From contig JAHBUQ010000001.1 in the NCBI GenBank assembly GCA_019637995.1, forward strand, positions 310,001 to 374,000: a DNA stretch of 64,000 nucleotides, in the 5' to 3' direction. The DNA is from Ignavibacteriota bacterium. Its GTDB lineage: Bacteria; Bacteroidota; Ignavibacteria; Kapaibacteriales; UBA2268. Both the position numbers and the translations under genes were made by a program. Shown one piece after another: positions 43,759 through 52,207 of this stretch; the stretch's first letter is position 1; each line of letters starts with the position of its first letter. Under the pieces are notes generated by a model. The model was not told the DNA's origin and ran no database searches. It saw nothing but the letters and a program-made list of their open reading frames with translations.

Positions 43759-46101
43759 TCACATCTTAACAATTTTCTTCACCATATCACCCATCCTTAT
43801 AAAATATACACCTGCCTGCAGATGGGAAATGTTGATTCGATTTTTGCCTTCAATCAATGATAAATGAACGACTTCTAAACCCAAGAAATCAAATATCTGC
43901 AATTTATCTGCTGCTTCAAAGGGCTTAATTCCTTTGTTGCAGAAGTTTATTATAATATAATCGCTTGCTGGATTGGGATAAATATTAAAGCTGTTTTCAT
44001 TATCAAAAATACTGCTTGTCAAATCATCTTCGGGTAAAATAATACCACCTGGTTTGTAACTTTCGTTTATTACAGTCATTTTGTTTGACCATGTAACACC
44101 ACATTCATTCCTTATGCGATATTGATAAACCCCGGGTTTGAGATTTGATTTATTACCTCCAAGTACAAATCCGAAATCAGTATTTCCATAAGAATCTCTG
44201 GGTCTAAATATTTCCTCATAGAATTCTTCGCCATCAATAAATAATGTATGATGCACACCTTCACCTTTTGACAATACAACAAATGCTGTTATTGGCATTC
44301 TACCTTCAATGGCTTCCAACGTTTCAGGTAAATCTCTTGCGACTTCGGGAGGTAAATGTGGTTCGACAATTACTTCTCCAAGTAAAATTTTATTCCCGGT
44401 TTGCTTGTTGACTGCATATAAATAATAAGAACCACCGTCACTCTGCTCAAGTCTTGTAAATGTCAGTTTATTAGTGCTTGAATTGATTATTTTATGATTG
44501 TCTCTGACAACATTTTTCTTAAAAACCCACTCATACTCATAGCCATCACCTAAATTGTCTGCTTCGACAGTAAGTTGACTGTTGATACATGCACCTTGTC
44601 TGGCTTCATCGAATCCCCATGCTACATAAACAGAATCACTCCAAACAGAGCCACATTCATTAGTAATCTTGCATTTATACCAACCAACATCATCTTTTGT
44701 TGGCTTATTAACACGATAATCGTCAGCCATACCACCACCAAGAAATTTTTCTCCTTTGAACCATTCAAAATAAGCCGGATTTTGGTTATACAAGCTAACT
44801 CTTAGAAAAATTTGGTTTATGTAGTAGTCCCGAGGAGCCTTGATTATCCAATATTTTTGCTGATTGCTTATAATCGGCTTATACTCGGGGTCGTAAAGAA
44901 ATACATCCGACCTTTTTGTTAAAGATTCTTTAAGGTATGTTACTAACACGTAATAACCTGAAGCATCATCCTTGTCCGGATTTTTTATAGACAATTCCAG
45001 CGTTCTTGTGCCGGAGAATTTTTCATCATCAACAAGTAATTTATGTCCTGTTTTAAACCATTGAAAAGAGAAATCTCCATCAATCGAAGTTAGTAAAGAT
45101 GCTTTGAAAGTAACATCTATTCCTTCGCAATCAAAAAAATCGGGTGATTCTTTTTCAACATCAAAATAATTATGGTCACCTATAAACCCTTTTACAGAAT
45201 CAACTCCGCATAATCCACTTGCTATACAAGTGTAGTAACCTCTGTCGCCCCAAACTAAATTATTAATGACTAAATCCTGTGAATGTGTTCCTGAGTATTT
45301 CTTATTATCCATAAGTGGAATTCTAATGTCATAATATCGAAATACGTAATATATTGTATCAAAAATTGAAATTGTTGAGTCCTTATACCACTGAAAGCTA
45401 ACATTGTTTCTGTCAATTTCATTGTTTGCATGAATTTCTGCTATAAGACTTGCTGATTGGCGATATTCCCATTTGAAAAATTCGGGTCTTGTCAAAAATT
45501 TTGTTTCTGAAGCGATGTAAACACTAATTGGCTCTGATACTTTCTTGCTACAATTACTGGCGGAGGAAATCTCGCAAGTATAAACACCCGAATTTCTATA
45601 TTCGGCATTTGGTATTTTTAAATTATTGGATGTTGCACCATTAATAATTTCACCATCTTTGAACCACTGAAAATTAATTTGATAGCCCTCTGCTTCAATA
45701 TCAAGGAGAATATCCTGACCTTCGCAGGATTGAATTGACTTTGATTGACTAATTATTTCAGGACTTTGATATACAGTTATACTTTTTGATAGGCGAAAAT
45801 CATCAGGATAATCATAATCAAATATTTTGAAAGTAAGTTCCTTGTTGAATAGTTCGAGGTCGTTAACATACCAGAGAAATGTATTATCTGCAATTTGATA
45901 ATTTTTAATATTATTATAAGTTGTATCATCTGTTGATTTTACAAATATAACTGGCTTATTAATAAATTCTGACCATTTAATAATTACAGGGGTATTGCTG
46001 CAAAAGAATTGTTCATCCTTTGGATAAGTTAAATCAAATGAATTAGCTGATGTTGAAATTAGCAATAATAATAATATTAATAAATAATATAAACGTCCCA
46101 T
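43759..46101 (-). CDS. T9SS-secreted protein with Ig-like domains, paralogue B
   Basis: Predicted secreted protein of 780 residues, with the same domain order as its neighbour at 41211-43595: signal peptide (about 1-20), about five Ig-like units with Cys pairs (GVYTCEISSASNC, RGYYTCIASGLCG, GWYKCKITNECGS), then a sorting domain at about 697-780 (IYPNPASDYIIINF ... VKKIVKM). The two differ through most of the cargo but are nearly identical around the sorting domain. That suggests either recent exchange or stronger constraint there. A single palindromic word lies at 43917-43936. Confidence 0.85.
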   Translation of the reverse strand: MGRLYYLLILLLLLISTSANSFDLTYPKDEQFFCSNTPVIIKWSEFINKPVIFVKSTDDTTYNNIKNYQIADNTFLWYVNDLELFNKELTFKIFDYDYPDDFRLSKSITVYQSPEIISQSKSIQSCEGQDILLDIEAEGYQINFQWFKDGEIINGATSNNLKIPNAEYRNSGVYTCEISSASNCSKKVSEPISVYIASETKFLTRPEFFKWEYRQSASLIAEIHANNEIDRNNVSFQWYKDSTISIFDTIYYVFRYYDIRIPLMDNKKYSGTHSQDLVINNLVWGDRGYYTCIASGLCGVDSVKGFIGDHNYFDVEKESPDFFDCEGIDVTFKASLLTSIDGDFSFQWFKTGHKLLVDDEKFSGTRTLELSIKNPDKDDASGYYVLVTYLKESLTKRSDVFLYDPEYKPIISNQQKYWIIKAPRDYYINQIFLRVSLYNQNPAYFEWFKGEKFLGGGMADDYRVNKPTKDDVGWYKCKITNECGSVWSDSVYVAWGFDEARQGACINSQLTVEADNLGDGYEYEWVFKKNVVRDNHKIINSSTNKLTFTRLEQSDGGSYYLYAVNKQTGNKILLGEVIVEPHLPPEVARDLPETLEAIEGRMPITAFVVLSKGEGVHHTLFIDGEEFYEEIFRPRDSYGNTDFGFVLGGNKSNLKPGVYQYRIRNECGVTWSNKMTVINESYKPGGIILPEDDLTSSIFDNENSFNIYPNPASDYIIINFCNKGIKPFEAADKLQIFDFLGLEVVHLSLIEGKNRINISHLQAGVYFIRMGDMVKKIVKM
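43917..43936. repeat. Degenerate in-frame palindrome in the 43759 sorting domain
   Basis: CAAAGG and CCTTTG arms are intact and the centre is partly decayed (GCTTAATT). It encodes NKGIKPF. It is the same word as at 25260-25281 and 41369-41388, and it shows drift after insertion or duplication. Confidence 0.65.
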
Positions 46102-46245
46102 TGTAGCTTATATTCTCCAATTACTCAAAAATTTCTCAGATTCTATTCTATGACAAATAAGAATCCAAAAAGTTACAGAAAAATTGAAAAAATTAACTTT
46201 TTAAAGCGATATTTTAGTTAAAAATTGATTTCAAAAGACCATAAA

Positions 46246-47523
46246 TTATGATTTAAAGCCTTTCTGAGCAATATCATTTCTATAATATTTATTGTCAAAC
46301 TTGATTTCATCTGCTAAAATATATGCAGTCTTAACAGCTTGATTCAGCGAATCACCAGTAGCTACAACTCCCAAAACTCTGCCACCGGAACTAACAAGTT
46401 TTCCGTCTTTTATAGCAGTTCCTGCATGGATGATGAATGAATAATCGTCCTCAATTTTTGGAAGTGCAATTTCGTAGCCTTTATTGTATGAATCCGGATA
46501 GCCATCTGATGCAAGAACAATACAAACAGCAGATTTATTGCCAATAATTTCCACAGAATCTTTTTCAATTATTCCAATTGCAGCAGTATAAAACAATTTT
46601 GCTAAATCACCTTTTATAAGTGGCAAAACTACCTGAGTTTCAGGGTCGCCGAATCTTGCATTAAACTCGACAACTTTCGGCTCAGAATTATTTATCATAA
46701 GTCCGACATAAAGGCATCCTCGATAGGGATTTCCGGAATCACGAAGAGCTTTAAGTATCGGCTCAATGATACGAACTTTCACTTTTTCGAGTACTTCACT
46801 ATTAGCTATCACAGCAGGTGCATAAGCTCCCATACCGCCTGTATTTTTTCCGGTATCACCGTTTCCGATTCTTTTGTGGTCTTGCGATGGTGGAAGAATT
46901 AAGTAATCAGTGCCATCTGTTACAACAAATACAGATGCTTCTTCACCTTGCATAAATTCTTCAATTATAACACAATTGCCTGCAGCTCCGAACTCACCTG
47001 CGAACATACTGTCAATTGCATTATGAGCATCATCATAGCTTTGGGCTATAACAACACCTTTTCCGGCGGCAAGCCCATCAGCTTTCAGCACCAGAGGAAG
47101 TGGCATAGTATCAATAAATTTATGGGCTTCAAACATTTCACTTGCAACAAAAGATTTGTAAAATGCTGTTGGAATCGAGTGTGTTTGCATCAATCTTTTA
47201 GAAAAATCTTTTGATGATTCAAGCCCGGCAGCATATTTTGAGGGTCCGAATACTGCGATTCCAACTCCTGTTAACACATCGCTTAGTCCTTCAGCCAGTG
47301 GCTGCTCGGGACCAATCACAACAAGCGAAATTTCTTTGTCCTTACAAAAATTTACAACATGCTGATGATTGTTTGTTACAATATCTGCTTTTTCCGCTTT
47401 TTCAAAAATTCCGGGATTTCCCGGAGCAGCATATAATTTACCGCATGATTTTGATTTTGCTAAACTAATTGCGAGTGAATGCTCACGACCGCCTGAGCCA
47501 ATCAGTAGTATATTTAATTTCAT
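46246..47523 (-). CDS. purD: Phosphoribosylamine--glycine ligase
   Basis: ATP-grasp enzyme of 425 residues that joins glycine to phosphoribosylamine in purine synthesis. The ATG at 47523 gives MKLNILLIGSGGREHSL, the normal start; an in-frame TTG 12 bp earlier is less likely. Motifs: GPEQPLAEGL, VLKADGLAAGKGVVIA, SQDHKRIGNGDTGKNTGGMG and VEFNARFGDPETQ. It follows the PAS kinase gene by 20 bp on the same strand, so the two may share a transcript despite unrelated roles. Confidence 0.97.
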   Translation of the reverse strand: MKLNILLIGSGGREHSLAISLAKSKSCGKLYAAPGNPGIFEKAEKADIVTNNHQHVVNFCKDKEISLVVIGPEQPLAEGLSDVLTGVGIAVFGPSKYAAGLESSKDFSKRLMQTHSIPTAFYKSFVASEMFEAHKFIDTMPLPLVLKADGLAAGKGVVIAQSYDDAHNAIDSMFAGEFGAAGNCVIIEEFMQGEEASVFVVTDGTDYLILPPSQDHKRIGNGDTGKNTGGMGAYAPAVIANSEVLEKVKVRIIEPILKALRDSGNPYRGCLYVGLMINNSEPKVVEFNARFGDPETQVVLPLIKGDLAKLFYTAAIGIIEKDSVEIIGNKSAVCIVLASDGYPDSYNKGYEIALPKIEDDYSFIIHAGTAIKDGKLVSSGGRVLGVVATGDSLNQAVKTAYILADEIKFDNKYYRNDIAQKGFKS

Positions 47524-47543
47524 AGTTTTTGTCAATTAATTTT

Positions 47544-49436
47544 CTAAAAATGTTTGGATGGGACCGTAAAATAAAACTTAGTTCCCATATCGGGTTCGCT
47601 TTCAACATAAATTTTGCCACCGTTTATTTCTACTAAATCCTTACAAAGTATCAAGCCTAATCCTGAACCACTTTCATTTGAAGTGCCTTTATTTGAAAAA
47701 TGTTTATCAAGACGATAAAGATTTTCAATTTCTTCGTTTGTCATACCGACACCTGAGTCTTCGACGCAGATTTCTACAAAATCATCATTATTTAATGAAG
47801 AACTTATTGTTACAGTACTTCCATTAAAGGAGAACTTTATAGCATTTGAAATTAAATTTCTAAGGATTGTATTCAGTAAATTGACATCAGTATAAATTAG
47901 CACACTGCTATGTACTTTATTATTCAAGGATATTTCTTTTTGTTTAGCTACAATCTGAAGTAAGTCAATATTCATCATGACAAGTGTTGAAAGTTGCATT
48001 GTGATTGGATTGTAGTCCATAATTCCACGTTGAATTTTCGACCATTCAAGAAGGTTTTCCAAGAGTTTATATAGATTTTGAGAAGCCTCAAACATTGAAT
48101 TTGTAAGGTCGAAAATTTCCTCTTTATCCATACTTGGAAGTTCGTCTGATAGGATTTTTGTAAGTTGCATGAACCCTTTCAGAGGGGCTCTTAAGTCATG
48201 ACTGATTACGGAGAAAAATTTATCCTTTTGATTATTCAGCTCGAATAAATCTTTTTTGGATTCAGTTACTTGTTCCAATAATTGCCTGACTTTCGCGGTT
48301 TGTTCGCTCTCAGATTTTCTTGATTCTTCCAACTTTGCGATTGAATCCGTCAAATCTTGTTCTTTTGCGATAAAATCACTTATGTCATGCATTGCAGCAA
48401 CTGCACCCCAGACATTATTATTTTCATCAATGATCGGATTTATCAATATTCTGTAGTTACTGCCAAAATAGTATGATTCTCTTGAATTTGTTATTCTGTT
48501 AACTGAGTTGCGATTAAAAATTGCAAGCTTTAAGTCATCTTCAATTTCCAAATGCTCAGATAAAAATATTCTGGAAATTCTGTTATTTGCGATTGAATCT
48601 CTGCTTTCAAATCCTGAAATCTCAATTAAATTATCACTAAAGTCCAATATTTTTAAATCCTTATCAACTACAATGATAATTCCCGGAATGGTATTCATTA
48701 TTACACGCAATTCCTGCAAAGTTTTATTTAAATTGTCATAACTTTGCTTCTGTTCATTGACATCAATAACAAGCCCAATAATCTCTTTGGGCGTTCCTGA
48801 ATAGTCTCTTACAAGTCTTGCCCTTTCCTCAAACCATCGGTAATCACCATCATTACTCAATATAGGATATATCATTCTTACTTCATCGCTGGTTTCGAGA
48901 CAATGCAGAGAATTGATGACATAATTTTTAAAATCAGGTTTAATCAATGAATCCCAAAAATCGTTTGCCCGAACAAACATTGATGCGTCGTATCCCAAAA
49001 TCTCACTTACATTATCGGAAATGAAATTAAAAGCATAATCTCCGTCAGGCTTTGTAGAATAAACAATTGCTGAATTATTTTTTAGAATATTGCTCCAGGT
49101 AGAATTATTGATGTTGTCGAGCGACTCGATTGTTGCAGAATATTTTCCATCTTTAATTTTAGCGATGCTGACTCTGAAAAAGTTATCAAGTTTGTTATTG
49201 CAATTTAACCTGAGTACAAAGTTGTGTTTATTTGCAAGTGGTTGTGTTATGTTTTTGAGAATTTCTCTGGCAATGCAGTCAGGGTCAGAGTCCATATTTG
49301 AATTTAAAAATTCATAATTAAAGGCATTATTATAAAAATCACAACTTATTTCACCACTTTTATCAACATTTATAATGATAAATGGACTTGGAAATAAATC
49401 AAAAGTTGATTTAAAATAATGCAAGTAGTCGAACAT
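47544..49436 (-). CDS. Multi-PAS sensor histidine kinase
   Basis: Histidine kinase of 630 residues without membrane segments. PAS-like domains lie at about 10-115, 122-235 (ILGYDASMFVRANDFWDSL, YRWFEERARLVRDYSGTP, a PAS-PAC pattern) and 240-355. A coiled coil leads to the H-box FFSVISHDLRAPLKGFMQ with His413. The ATPase domain has N-box LRNLISNAIKFS, G1 VEDSGVGMT and G2 GSGLGLILCKDLVEI. No response regulator gene is nearby. The signal is unknown; soluble PAS kinases commonly sense redox state or small ligands. Confidence 0.9.
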   Translation of the reverse strand: MFDYLHYFKSTFDLFPSPFIIINVDKSGEISCDFYNNAFNYEFLNSNMDSDPDCIAREILKNITQPLANKHNFVLRLNCNNKLDNFFRVSIAKIKDGKYSATIESLDNINNSTWSNILKNNSAIVYSTKPDGDYAFNFISDNVSEILGYDASMFVRANDFWDSLIKPDFKNYVINSLHCLETSDEVRMIYPILSNDGDYRWFEERARLVRDYSGTPKEIIGLVIDVNEQKQSYDNLNKTLQELRVIMNTIPGIIIVVDKDLKILDFSDNLIEISGFESRDSIANNRISRIFLSEHLEIEDDLKLAIFNRNSVNRITNSRESYYFGSNYRILINPIIDENNNVWGAVAAMHDISDFIAKEQDLTDSIAKLEESRKSESEQTAKVRQLLEQVTESKKDLFELNNQKDKFFSVISHDLRAPLKGFMQLTKILSDELPSMDKEEIFDLTNSMFEASQNLYKLLENLLEWSKIQRGIMDYNPITMQLSTLVMMNIDLLQIVAKQKEISLNNKVHSSVLIYTDVNLLNTILRNLISNAIKFSFNGSTVTISSSLNNDDFVEICVEDSGVGMTNEEIENLYRLDKHFSNKGTSNESGSGLGLILCKDLVEINGGKIYVESEPDMGTKFYFTVPSKHF

Positions 49437-49499
49437 GAAATCAAATTATATTTTTTTGTAAAAATTAACTGTGCAAAATTAACTCTTTTTTCAAATTAA

Positions 49500-50129
49500 T
49501 CAAAATATTTCTTTTAAAATATTCTTGATTATTGCGAATTCGTAACCTTTTCCTGCAAGATGTCTGATAATTGCATCTTTTTGTTTTTCTGTTGTTTTTT
49601 TACGTATCATATTTAATTTTTTTAAAGCTAATTCTTTTGCGGATTCATAAATATCATCATAATTCAGCTTAGAATTCAAATATTCTTGAAAATTACATAT
49701 ATTTACGCCTCTTTTTCTGAGTTCGTTAATAATTTTTAGTTTACCCCACTTTTTCTTCAGGGCATAGTTTATGAAATTTTCAGCAAATTTATTATCATCA
49801 ATCAGATTATTTTGGTGTAATTTTTTGATAGTATATTCTATTAATTCTAAGTCGTAATTTTTCTGTTTAAGCTTTTGCCTTATTTGAAATTCAGACCTCA
49901 CAAATCCATCAGAAAGTCTCATTGAATATGATAATACCTTCTTTTTATCAACCGCAGTTCTTAATTGCAGCAAAGTGACATCGTTGATTTTAGAGCCTTT
50001 ATTCAGGGATAGATTCATCACCTCATCAATAGTGGTCATAATGTTGTTGCCATTACTCAAAATAAGAACACAATTTCCGGGGAATCTGCTTTTAACAATT
50101 TTTTCAATATTAATTATTTCATTATCCAT
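49500..50129 (-). CDS. recX: RecX family regulatory protein
   Basis: RecX-type modulator of RecA, 209 residues. The C-terminal two thirds carry the three-helix repeats: LSYSMRLSDGFVRSEFQIRQKLKQKNYD, LIDDNKFAENFINYALKKKWGKLKIINELRKRGV, and KKTTEKQKDAIIRHLAGKGYEFAIIKNIL. Sequence is divergent but order and length fit. A good promoter (50155-50185) precedes it. recA is not in the window. Confidence 0.85.
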   Translation of the reverse strand: MDNEIINIEKIVKSRFPGNCVLILSNGNNIMTTIDEVMNLSLNKGSKINDVTLLQLRTAVDKKKVLSYSMRLSDGFVRSEFQIRQKLKQKNYDLELIEYTIKKLHQNNLIDDNKFAENFINYALKKKWGKLKIINELRKRGVNICNFQEYLNSKLNYDDIYESAKELALKKLNMIRKKTTEKQKDAIIRHLAGKGYEFAIIKNILKEIF

Positions 50130-50154
50130 AAATCATAATTTTAGTGATTTGTTT

Positions 50155-50185
50155 CAAAAATAACGATTTTCTCAACTGAAACAAA
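50155..50185 (-). promoter_or_regulatory. Bacteroidota-type promoter of recX
   Basis: On the minus strand, TTTG (50185-50182), 19 bp, TATTTTTG (50162-50155), 26 bp before the recX ATG. It matches the tRNA promoters of this window. Confidence 0.65.
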
Positions 50186-50196
50186 AATATAAATAA

Positions 50197-50224
50197 CAAA
50201 AAAGGGCTGAAAAAATCAGCCCTT
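50197..50224 (-). terminator. Rho-independent terminator of tRNA-Leu
   Basis: On the minus strand, AAGGGCTGA (50224-50216) pairs with TCAGCCCTT (50210-50202) around a T5 loop, and a T-run follows. It lies 10 bp past the tRNA 3' end and overlaps no gene. Confidence 0.88.
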
Positions 50225-50233
50225 GATTACTTG

Positions 50234-50315
50234 TGCGGAAGAGGGGATTTGAACCCCTACACCTATCGGCACCACCCCCTCAAGATGGCGTGTCTACCAA
50301 TTTCACCACTTCCGC
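50234..50315 (-). tRNA. tRNA-Leu (GAG)
   Basis: An 82-nt tRNA on the minus strand. The acceptor stem GCGGAAG pairs with CTTCCGC, and the discriminator is A (50234). The D arm GTGAAATTGGTAGACAC is the class II leucine form. Anticodon stem CCATC/GGTGG has loop TTGAGGG, with anticodon GAG at 50281-50279. A variable arm follows (TGCCGATAGGTGT region), then T loop GGTTCAAATCC. CCA is not encoded. It has its own promoter (50330-50361) and terminator (50197-50224). Confidence 0.96.
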
Positions 50316-50329
50316 AGTCAAAAGGATTA

Positions 50330-50361
50330 CAAAAATAATAAATTTTAAAATATCTACCAAA
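50330..50361 (-). promoter_or_regulatory. Bacteroidota-type promoter of tRNA-Leu
   Basis: On the minus strand, TTTG (50361-50358), exactly 20 bp, TATTTTTG (50337-50330). The -7 box ends 15 bp before the tRNA 5' end. The same boxes and spacing stand before tRNA-Pro. Confidence 0.8.
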
Positions 50362-50479
50362 AATTTTCTTTTTTAATTTGAAAAATCTTTCTACATTTTA
50401 AGACTGATTTATCTATTTAATGGCATAATATTTGATAATTTTATTTTGATTTATAAATAAATATTGAATTTGGAAATCC

Positions 50480-51430
50480 ATGATAAATAAAGATGATTAT
50501 ACCATTATCGGTATTGATGGCGGCGGCACTAAAACGCGTGGAATACTATTTTCCAAAGGCGAAATCAAAGCAGAACTGGTATCCGGCACAACAAGAATTG
50601 GAGCTGTTGGGGTAGGAGAGTCCTGCGAGAGAACTTTAAATGTAATTACAGAATTATGCAACAAAGCTCAGATTGAATCAGGCGAAGTTGATGCTATCGT
50701 TGTTGGTTTAGCAGGGGTTTGGCTTGACGAAGAAAAGAAAAGGTCGCAAAATTTGCTCCGAACCTTAGCAAGAGGGCAGCGGACTGTTCTTAATGACGTA
50801 ATGGTCACAAGTGATGCCGAAATTGCTCTTGAAGGTGCATTTGGTGGTGAAGACGGAATTATGGTTATAGTTGGTACCGGTTCAATTGGACTTGGAAAGT
50901 ACAAAGGTAAATTTTACCGTTGTGGTGGCTGGGGCATCGAACTTGATGATGAAGGCAGTGGCGCTTGGATAGGGCGCGAAGGTCTTACTGCTGTTGTACG
51001 TGCTTTGGACGGAAGAGGACAGCACACAGCACTTGCTAAAAAAATAGAATCGCTATACCCTGCAATTACACTTGAAGAGCCTCGCACTATAGTAAAGGCG
51101 TATGCTGAACGAGCTTTTGAATATCAAAATTTAACACCTTATGTGATGGAATGTGCCGAAAATGGCGATGAAGTATGTATGAAAATTATTAACTCTGCAT
51201 CAGTTCACCTTTCTGAGCTTCCGGCTGCAATTATTAATAATTATAAGGATAAAAAGTCCGATGTTGCACTGATGGGTGGCATTATTGATGCTGACACTCT
51301 ACTAAAAAAAATACTTGAAAAAGAAATAGCGAAAAATAAAAATCTTAACTTAGTCAAACCAAAAGGCACAGCACTTGATGGGGCTATAACAATTGGTTTT
51401 AGAATGGTAGCAGATGACATAGAATTATAG
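50480..51430 (+). CDS. BadF/BadG/BcrA/BcrD-type ATPase, N-acetylglucosamine kinase-like
   Basis: Actin-fold kinase of 316 residues, probably phosphorylating an amino sugar such as N-acetylglucosamine. Phosphate-1 motif IIGIDGGGTKTRGILF lies near residues 9-24. The adenosine and phosphate-2 segments are IMVIVGTGSIGLG and CGGWGIELDDEGSGAWIGREGL. The C-terminal VALMGGIIDADTLL is typical of the GlcNAc-kinase branch. It is a single gene closed by a terminator at 51467-51508. Other BadF-family substrates cannot be excluded. Confidence 0.85.
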   Translation: MINKDDYTIIGIDGGGTKTRGILFSKGEIKAELVSGTTRIGAVGVGESCERTLNVITELCNKAQIESGEVDAIVVGLAGVWLDEEKKRSQNLLRTLARGQRTVLNDVMVTSDAEIALEGAFGGEDGIMVIVGTGSIGLGKYKGKFYRCGGWGIELDDEGSGAWIGREGLTAVVRALDGRGQHTALAKKIESLYPAITLEEPRTIVKAYAERAFEYQNLTPYVMECAENGDEVCMKIINSASVHLSELPAAIINNYKDKKSDVALMGGIIDADTLLKKILEKEIAKNKNLNLVKPKGTALDGAITIGFRMVADDIEL

Positions 51431-51466
51431 ACGATCCCGAATTCCTTAATTTGATTGATGTAATTT

Positions 51467-51508
51467 ATGAGGCTTTTTTGATTATTATCAGAAAGTCTCA
51501 TTTTTTTT
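51467..51508 (+). terminator. Rho-independent terminator of the BadF-type kinase gene
   Basis: ATGAGGCTTT (51467-51476) pairs with AAAGTCTCAT (51492-51501), with one G-T wobble, and eight T follow. Confidence 0.85.
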
Positions 51509-51611
51509 CTGCTTAAAAGTAATATAATTGTAATATAAAGTTAATGAAAATCGGCATAAATAAAGTTTTTATTTGTTTATGTAAAAAATAATTGTTAATT
51601 TCGTAAATATT

Positions 51612-51627
51612 TGGCACAATATTTTCT
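51612..51627 (+). promoter_or_regulatory. Sigma-54-like promoter sequence before the DUF3109-rpoN pair
   Basis: TGGCACAATATTTTCT resembles the sigma-54 consensus TGGCAC-N5-TTGC, with correct spacing but TTTC in place of TTGC. It ends 14 bp before the ATG at 51641, which would leave almost no leader. Since rpoN is the second gene, autoregulation would make sense, but the match is partial. Confidence 0.3.
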
Positions 51628-51640
51628 AAGCAGATTTTTT

Positions 51641-52207
51641 ATGATTTTAATTAACGATGTTTTAGTTGATGAAAAAATAGGTAAAACCCATTTCAGTTGC
51701 GATTTGAGCAAGTGTAAAGGAGCTTGTTGCACTTTCCCCGGCGAGTTCGGTGCTCCGCTTCTTGAGGAAGAAATTGAATTGCTCAAAGAATCTTTACCAT
51801 CAGCTATGCAGTATTTATCAGAAAAATCAATAGCGATAATCGAAAATGATGGTTTTATTACAAAAGTTGGAAAAAGCTACTACACGAACTGCATAGAAAA
51901 GAAAGACTGCGTTTTTGTTTATTATGATGGGGATATTGCATTTTGCAGTCTTGAAAAAGCATTTATTGAAGGTAAAACGAAATTCCAAAAACCTGTATCA
52001 TGTCATTTATTCCCAATAAGAGTTGCATATTTTGGCGGTAAATATATTTATTATGAAAATATTGAGGAATGCTCTCCGGCTCTTGATAATGGCAAAGCCA
52101 AGAATGTAAGAATTTTCGAATCTGTAAAAGATGCCCTCATTCGCTCCTATGGAGCTGACTGGTTCATTAATTACTTAAGCGAACTAAGAAAAAGGGAGAG
52201 TGAATAA
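51641..52207 (+). CDS. DUF3109 family cysteine-rich protein
   Basis: Protein of 188 residues of the DUF3109 family, common in Bacteroidota and related to Cys-rich metal-binding YkgJ-type proteins. Cysteines group as CDLSKCKGACC near residues 23-33, then YTNCIEKKDC, FCSLEKAF, VSCHLFPIRV and EECSPAL, which suggests an iron-sulfur or zinc site. The ATG at 51641 is chosen because the conserved region starts at MILINDVLVDEKIG; a TTG 30 bp upstream is unlikely. It overlaps rpoN by one base (TAATG). Function unknown. Confidence 0.82.
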   Translation: MILINDVLVDEKIGKTHFSCDLSKCKGACCTFPGEFGAPLLEEEIELLKESLPSAMQYLSEKSIAIIENDGFITKVGKSYYTNCIEKKDCVFVYYDGDIAFCSLEKAFIEGKTKFQKPVSCHLFPIRVAYFGGKYIYYENIEECSPALDNGKAKNVRIFESVKDALIRSYGADWFINYLSELRKRESE

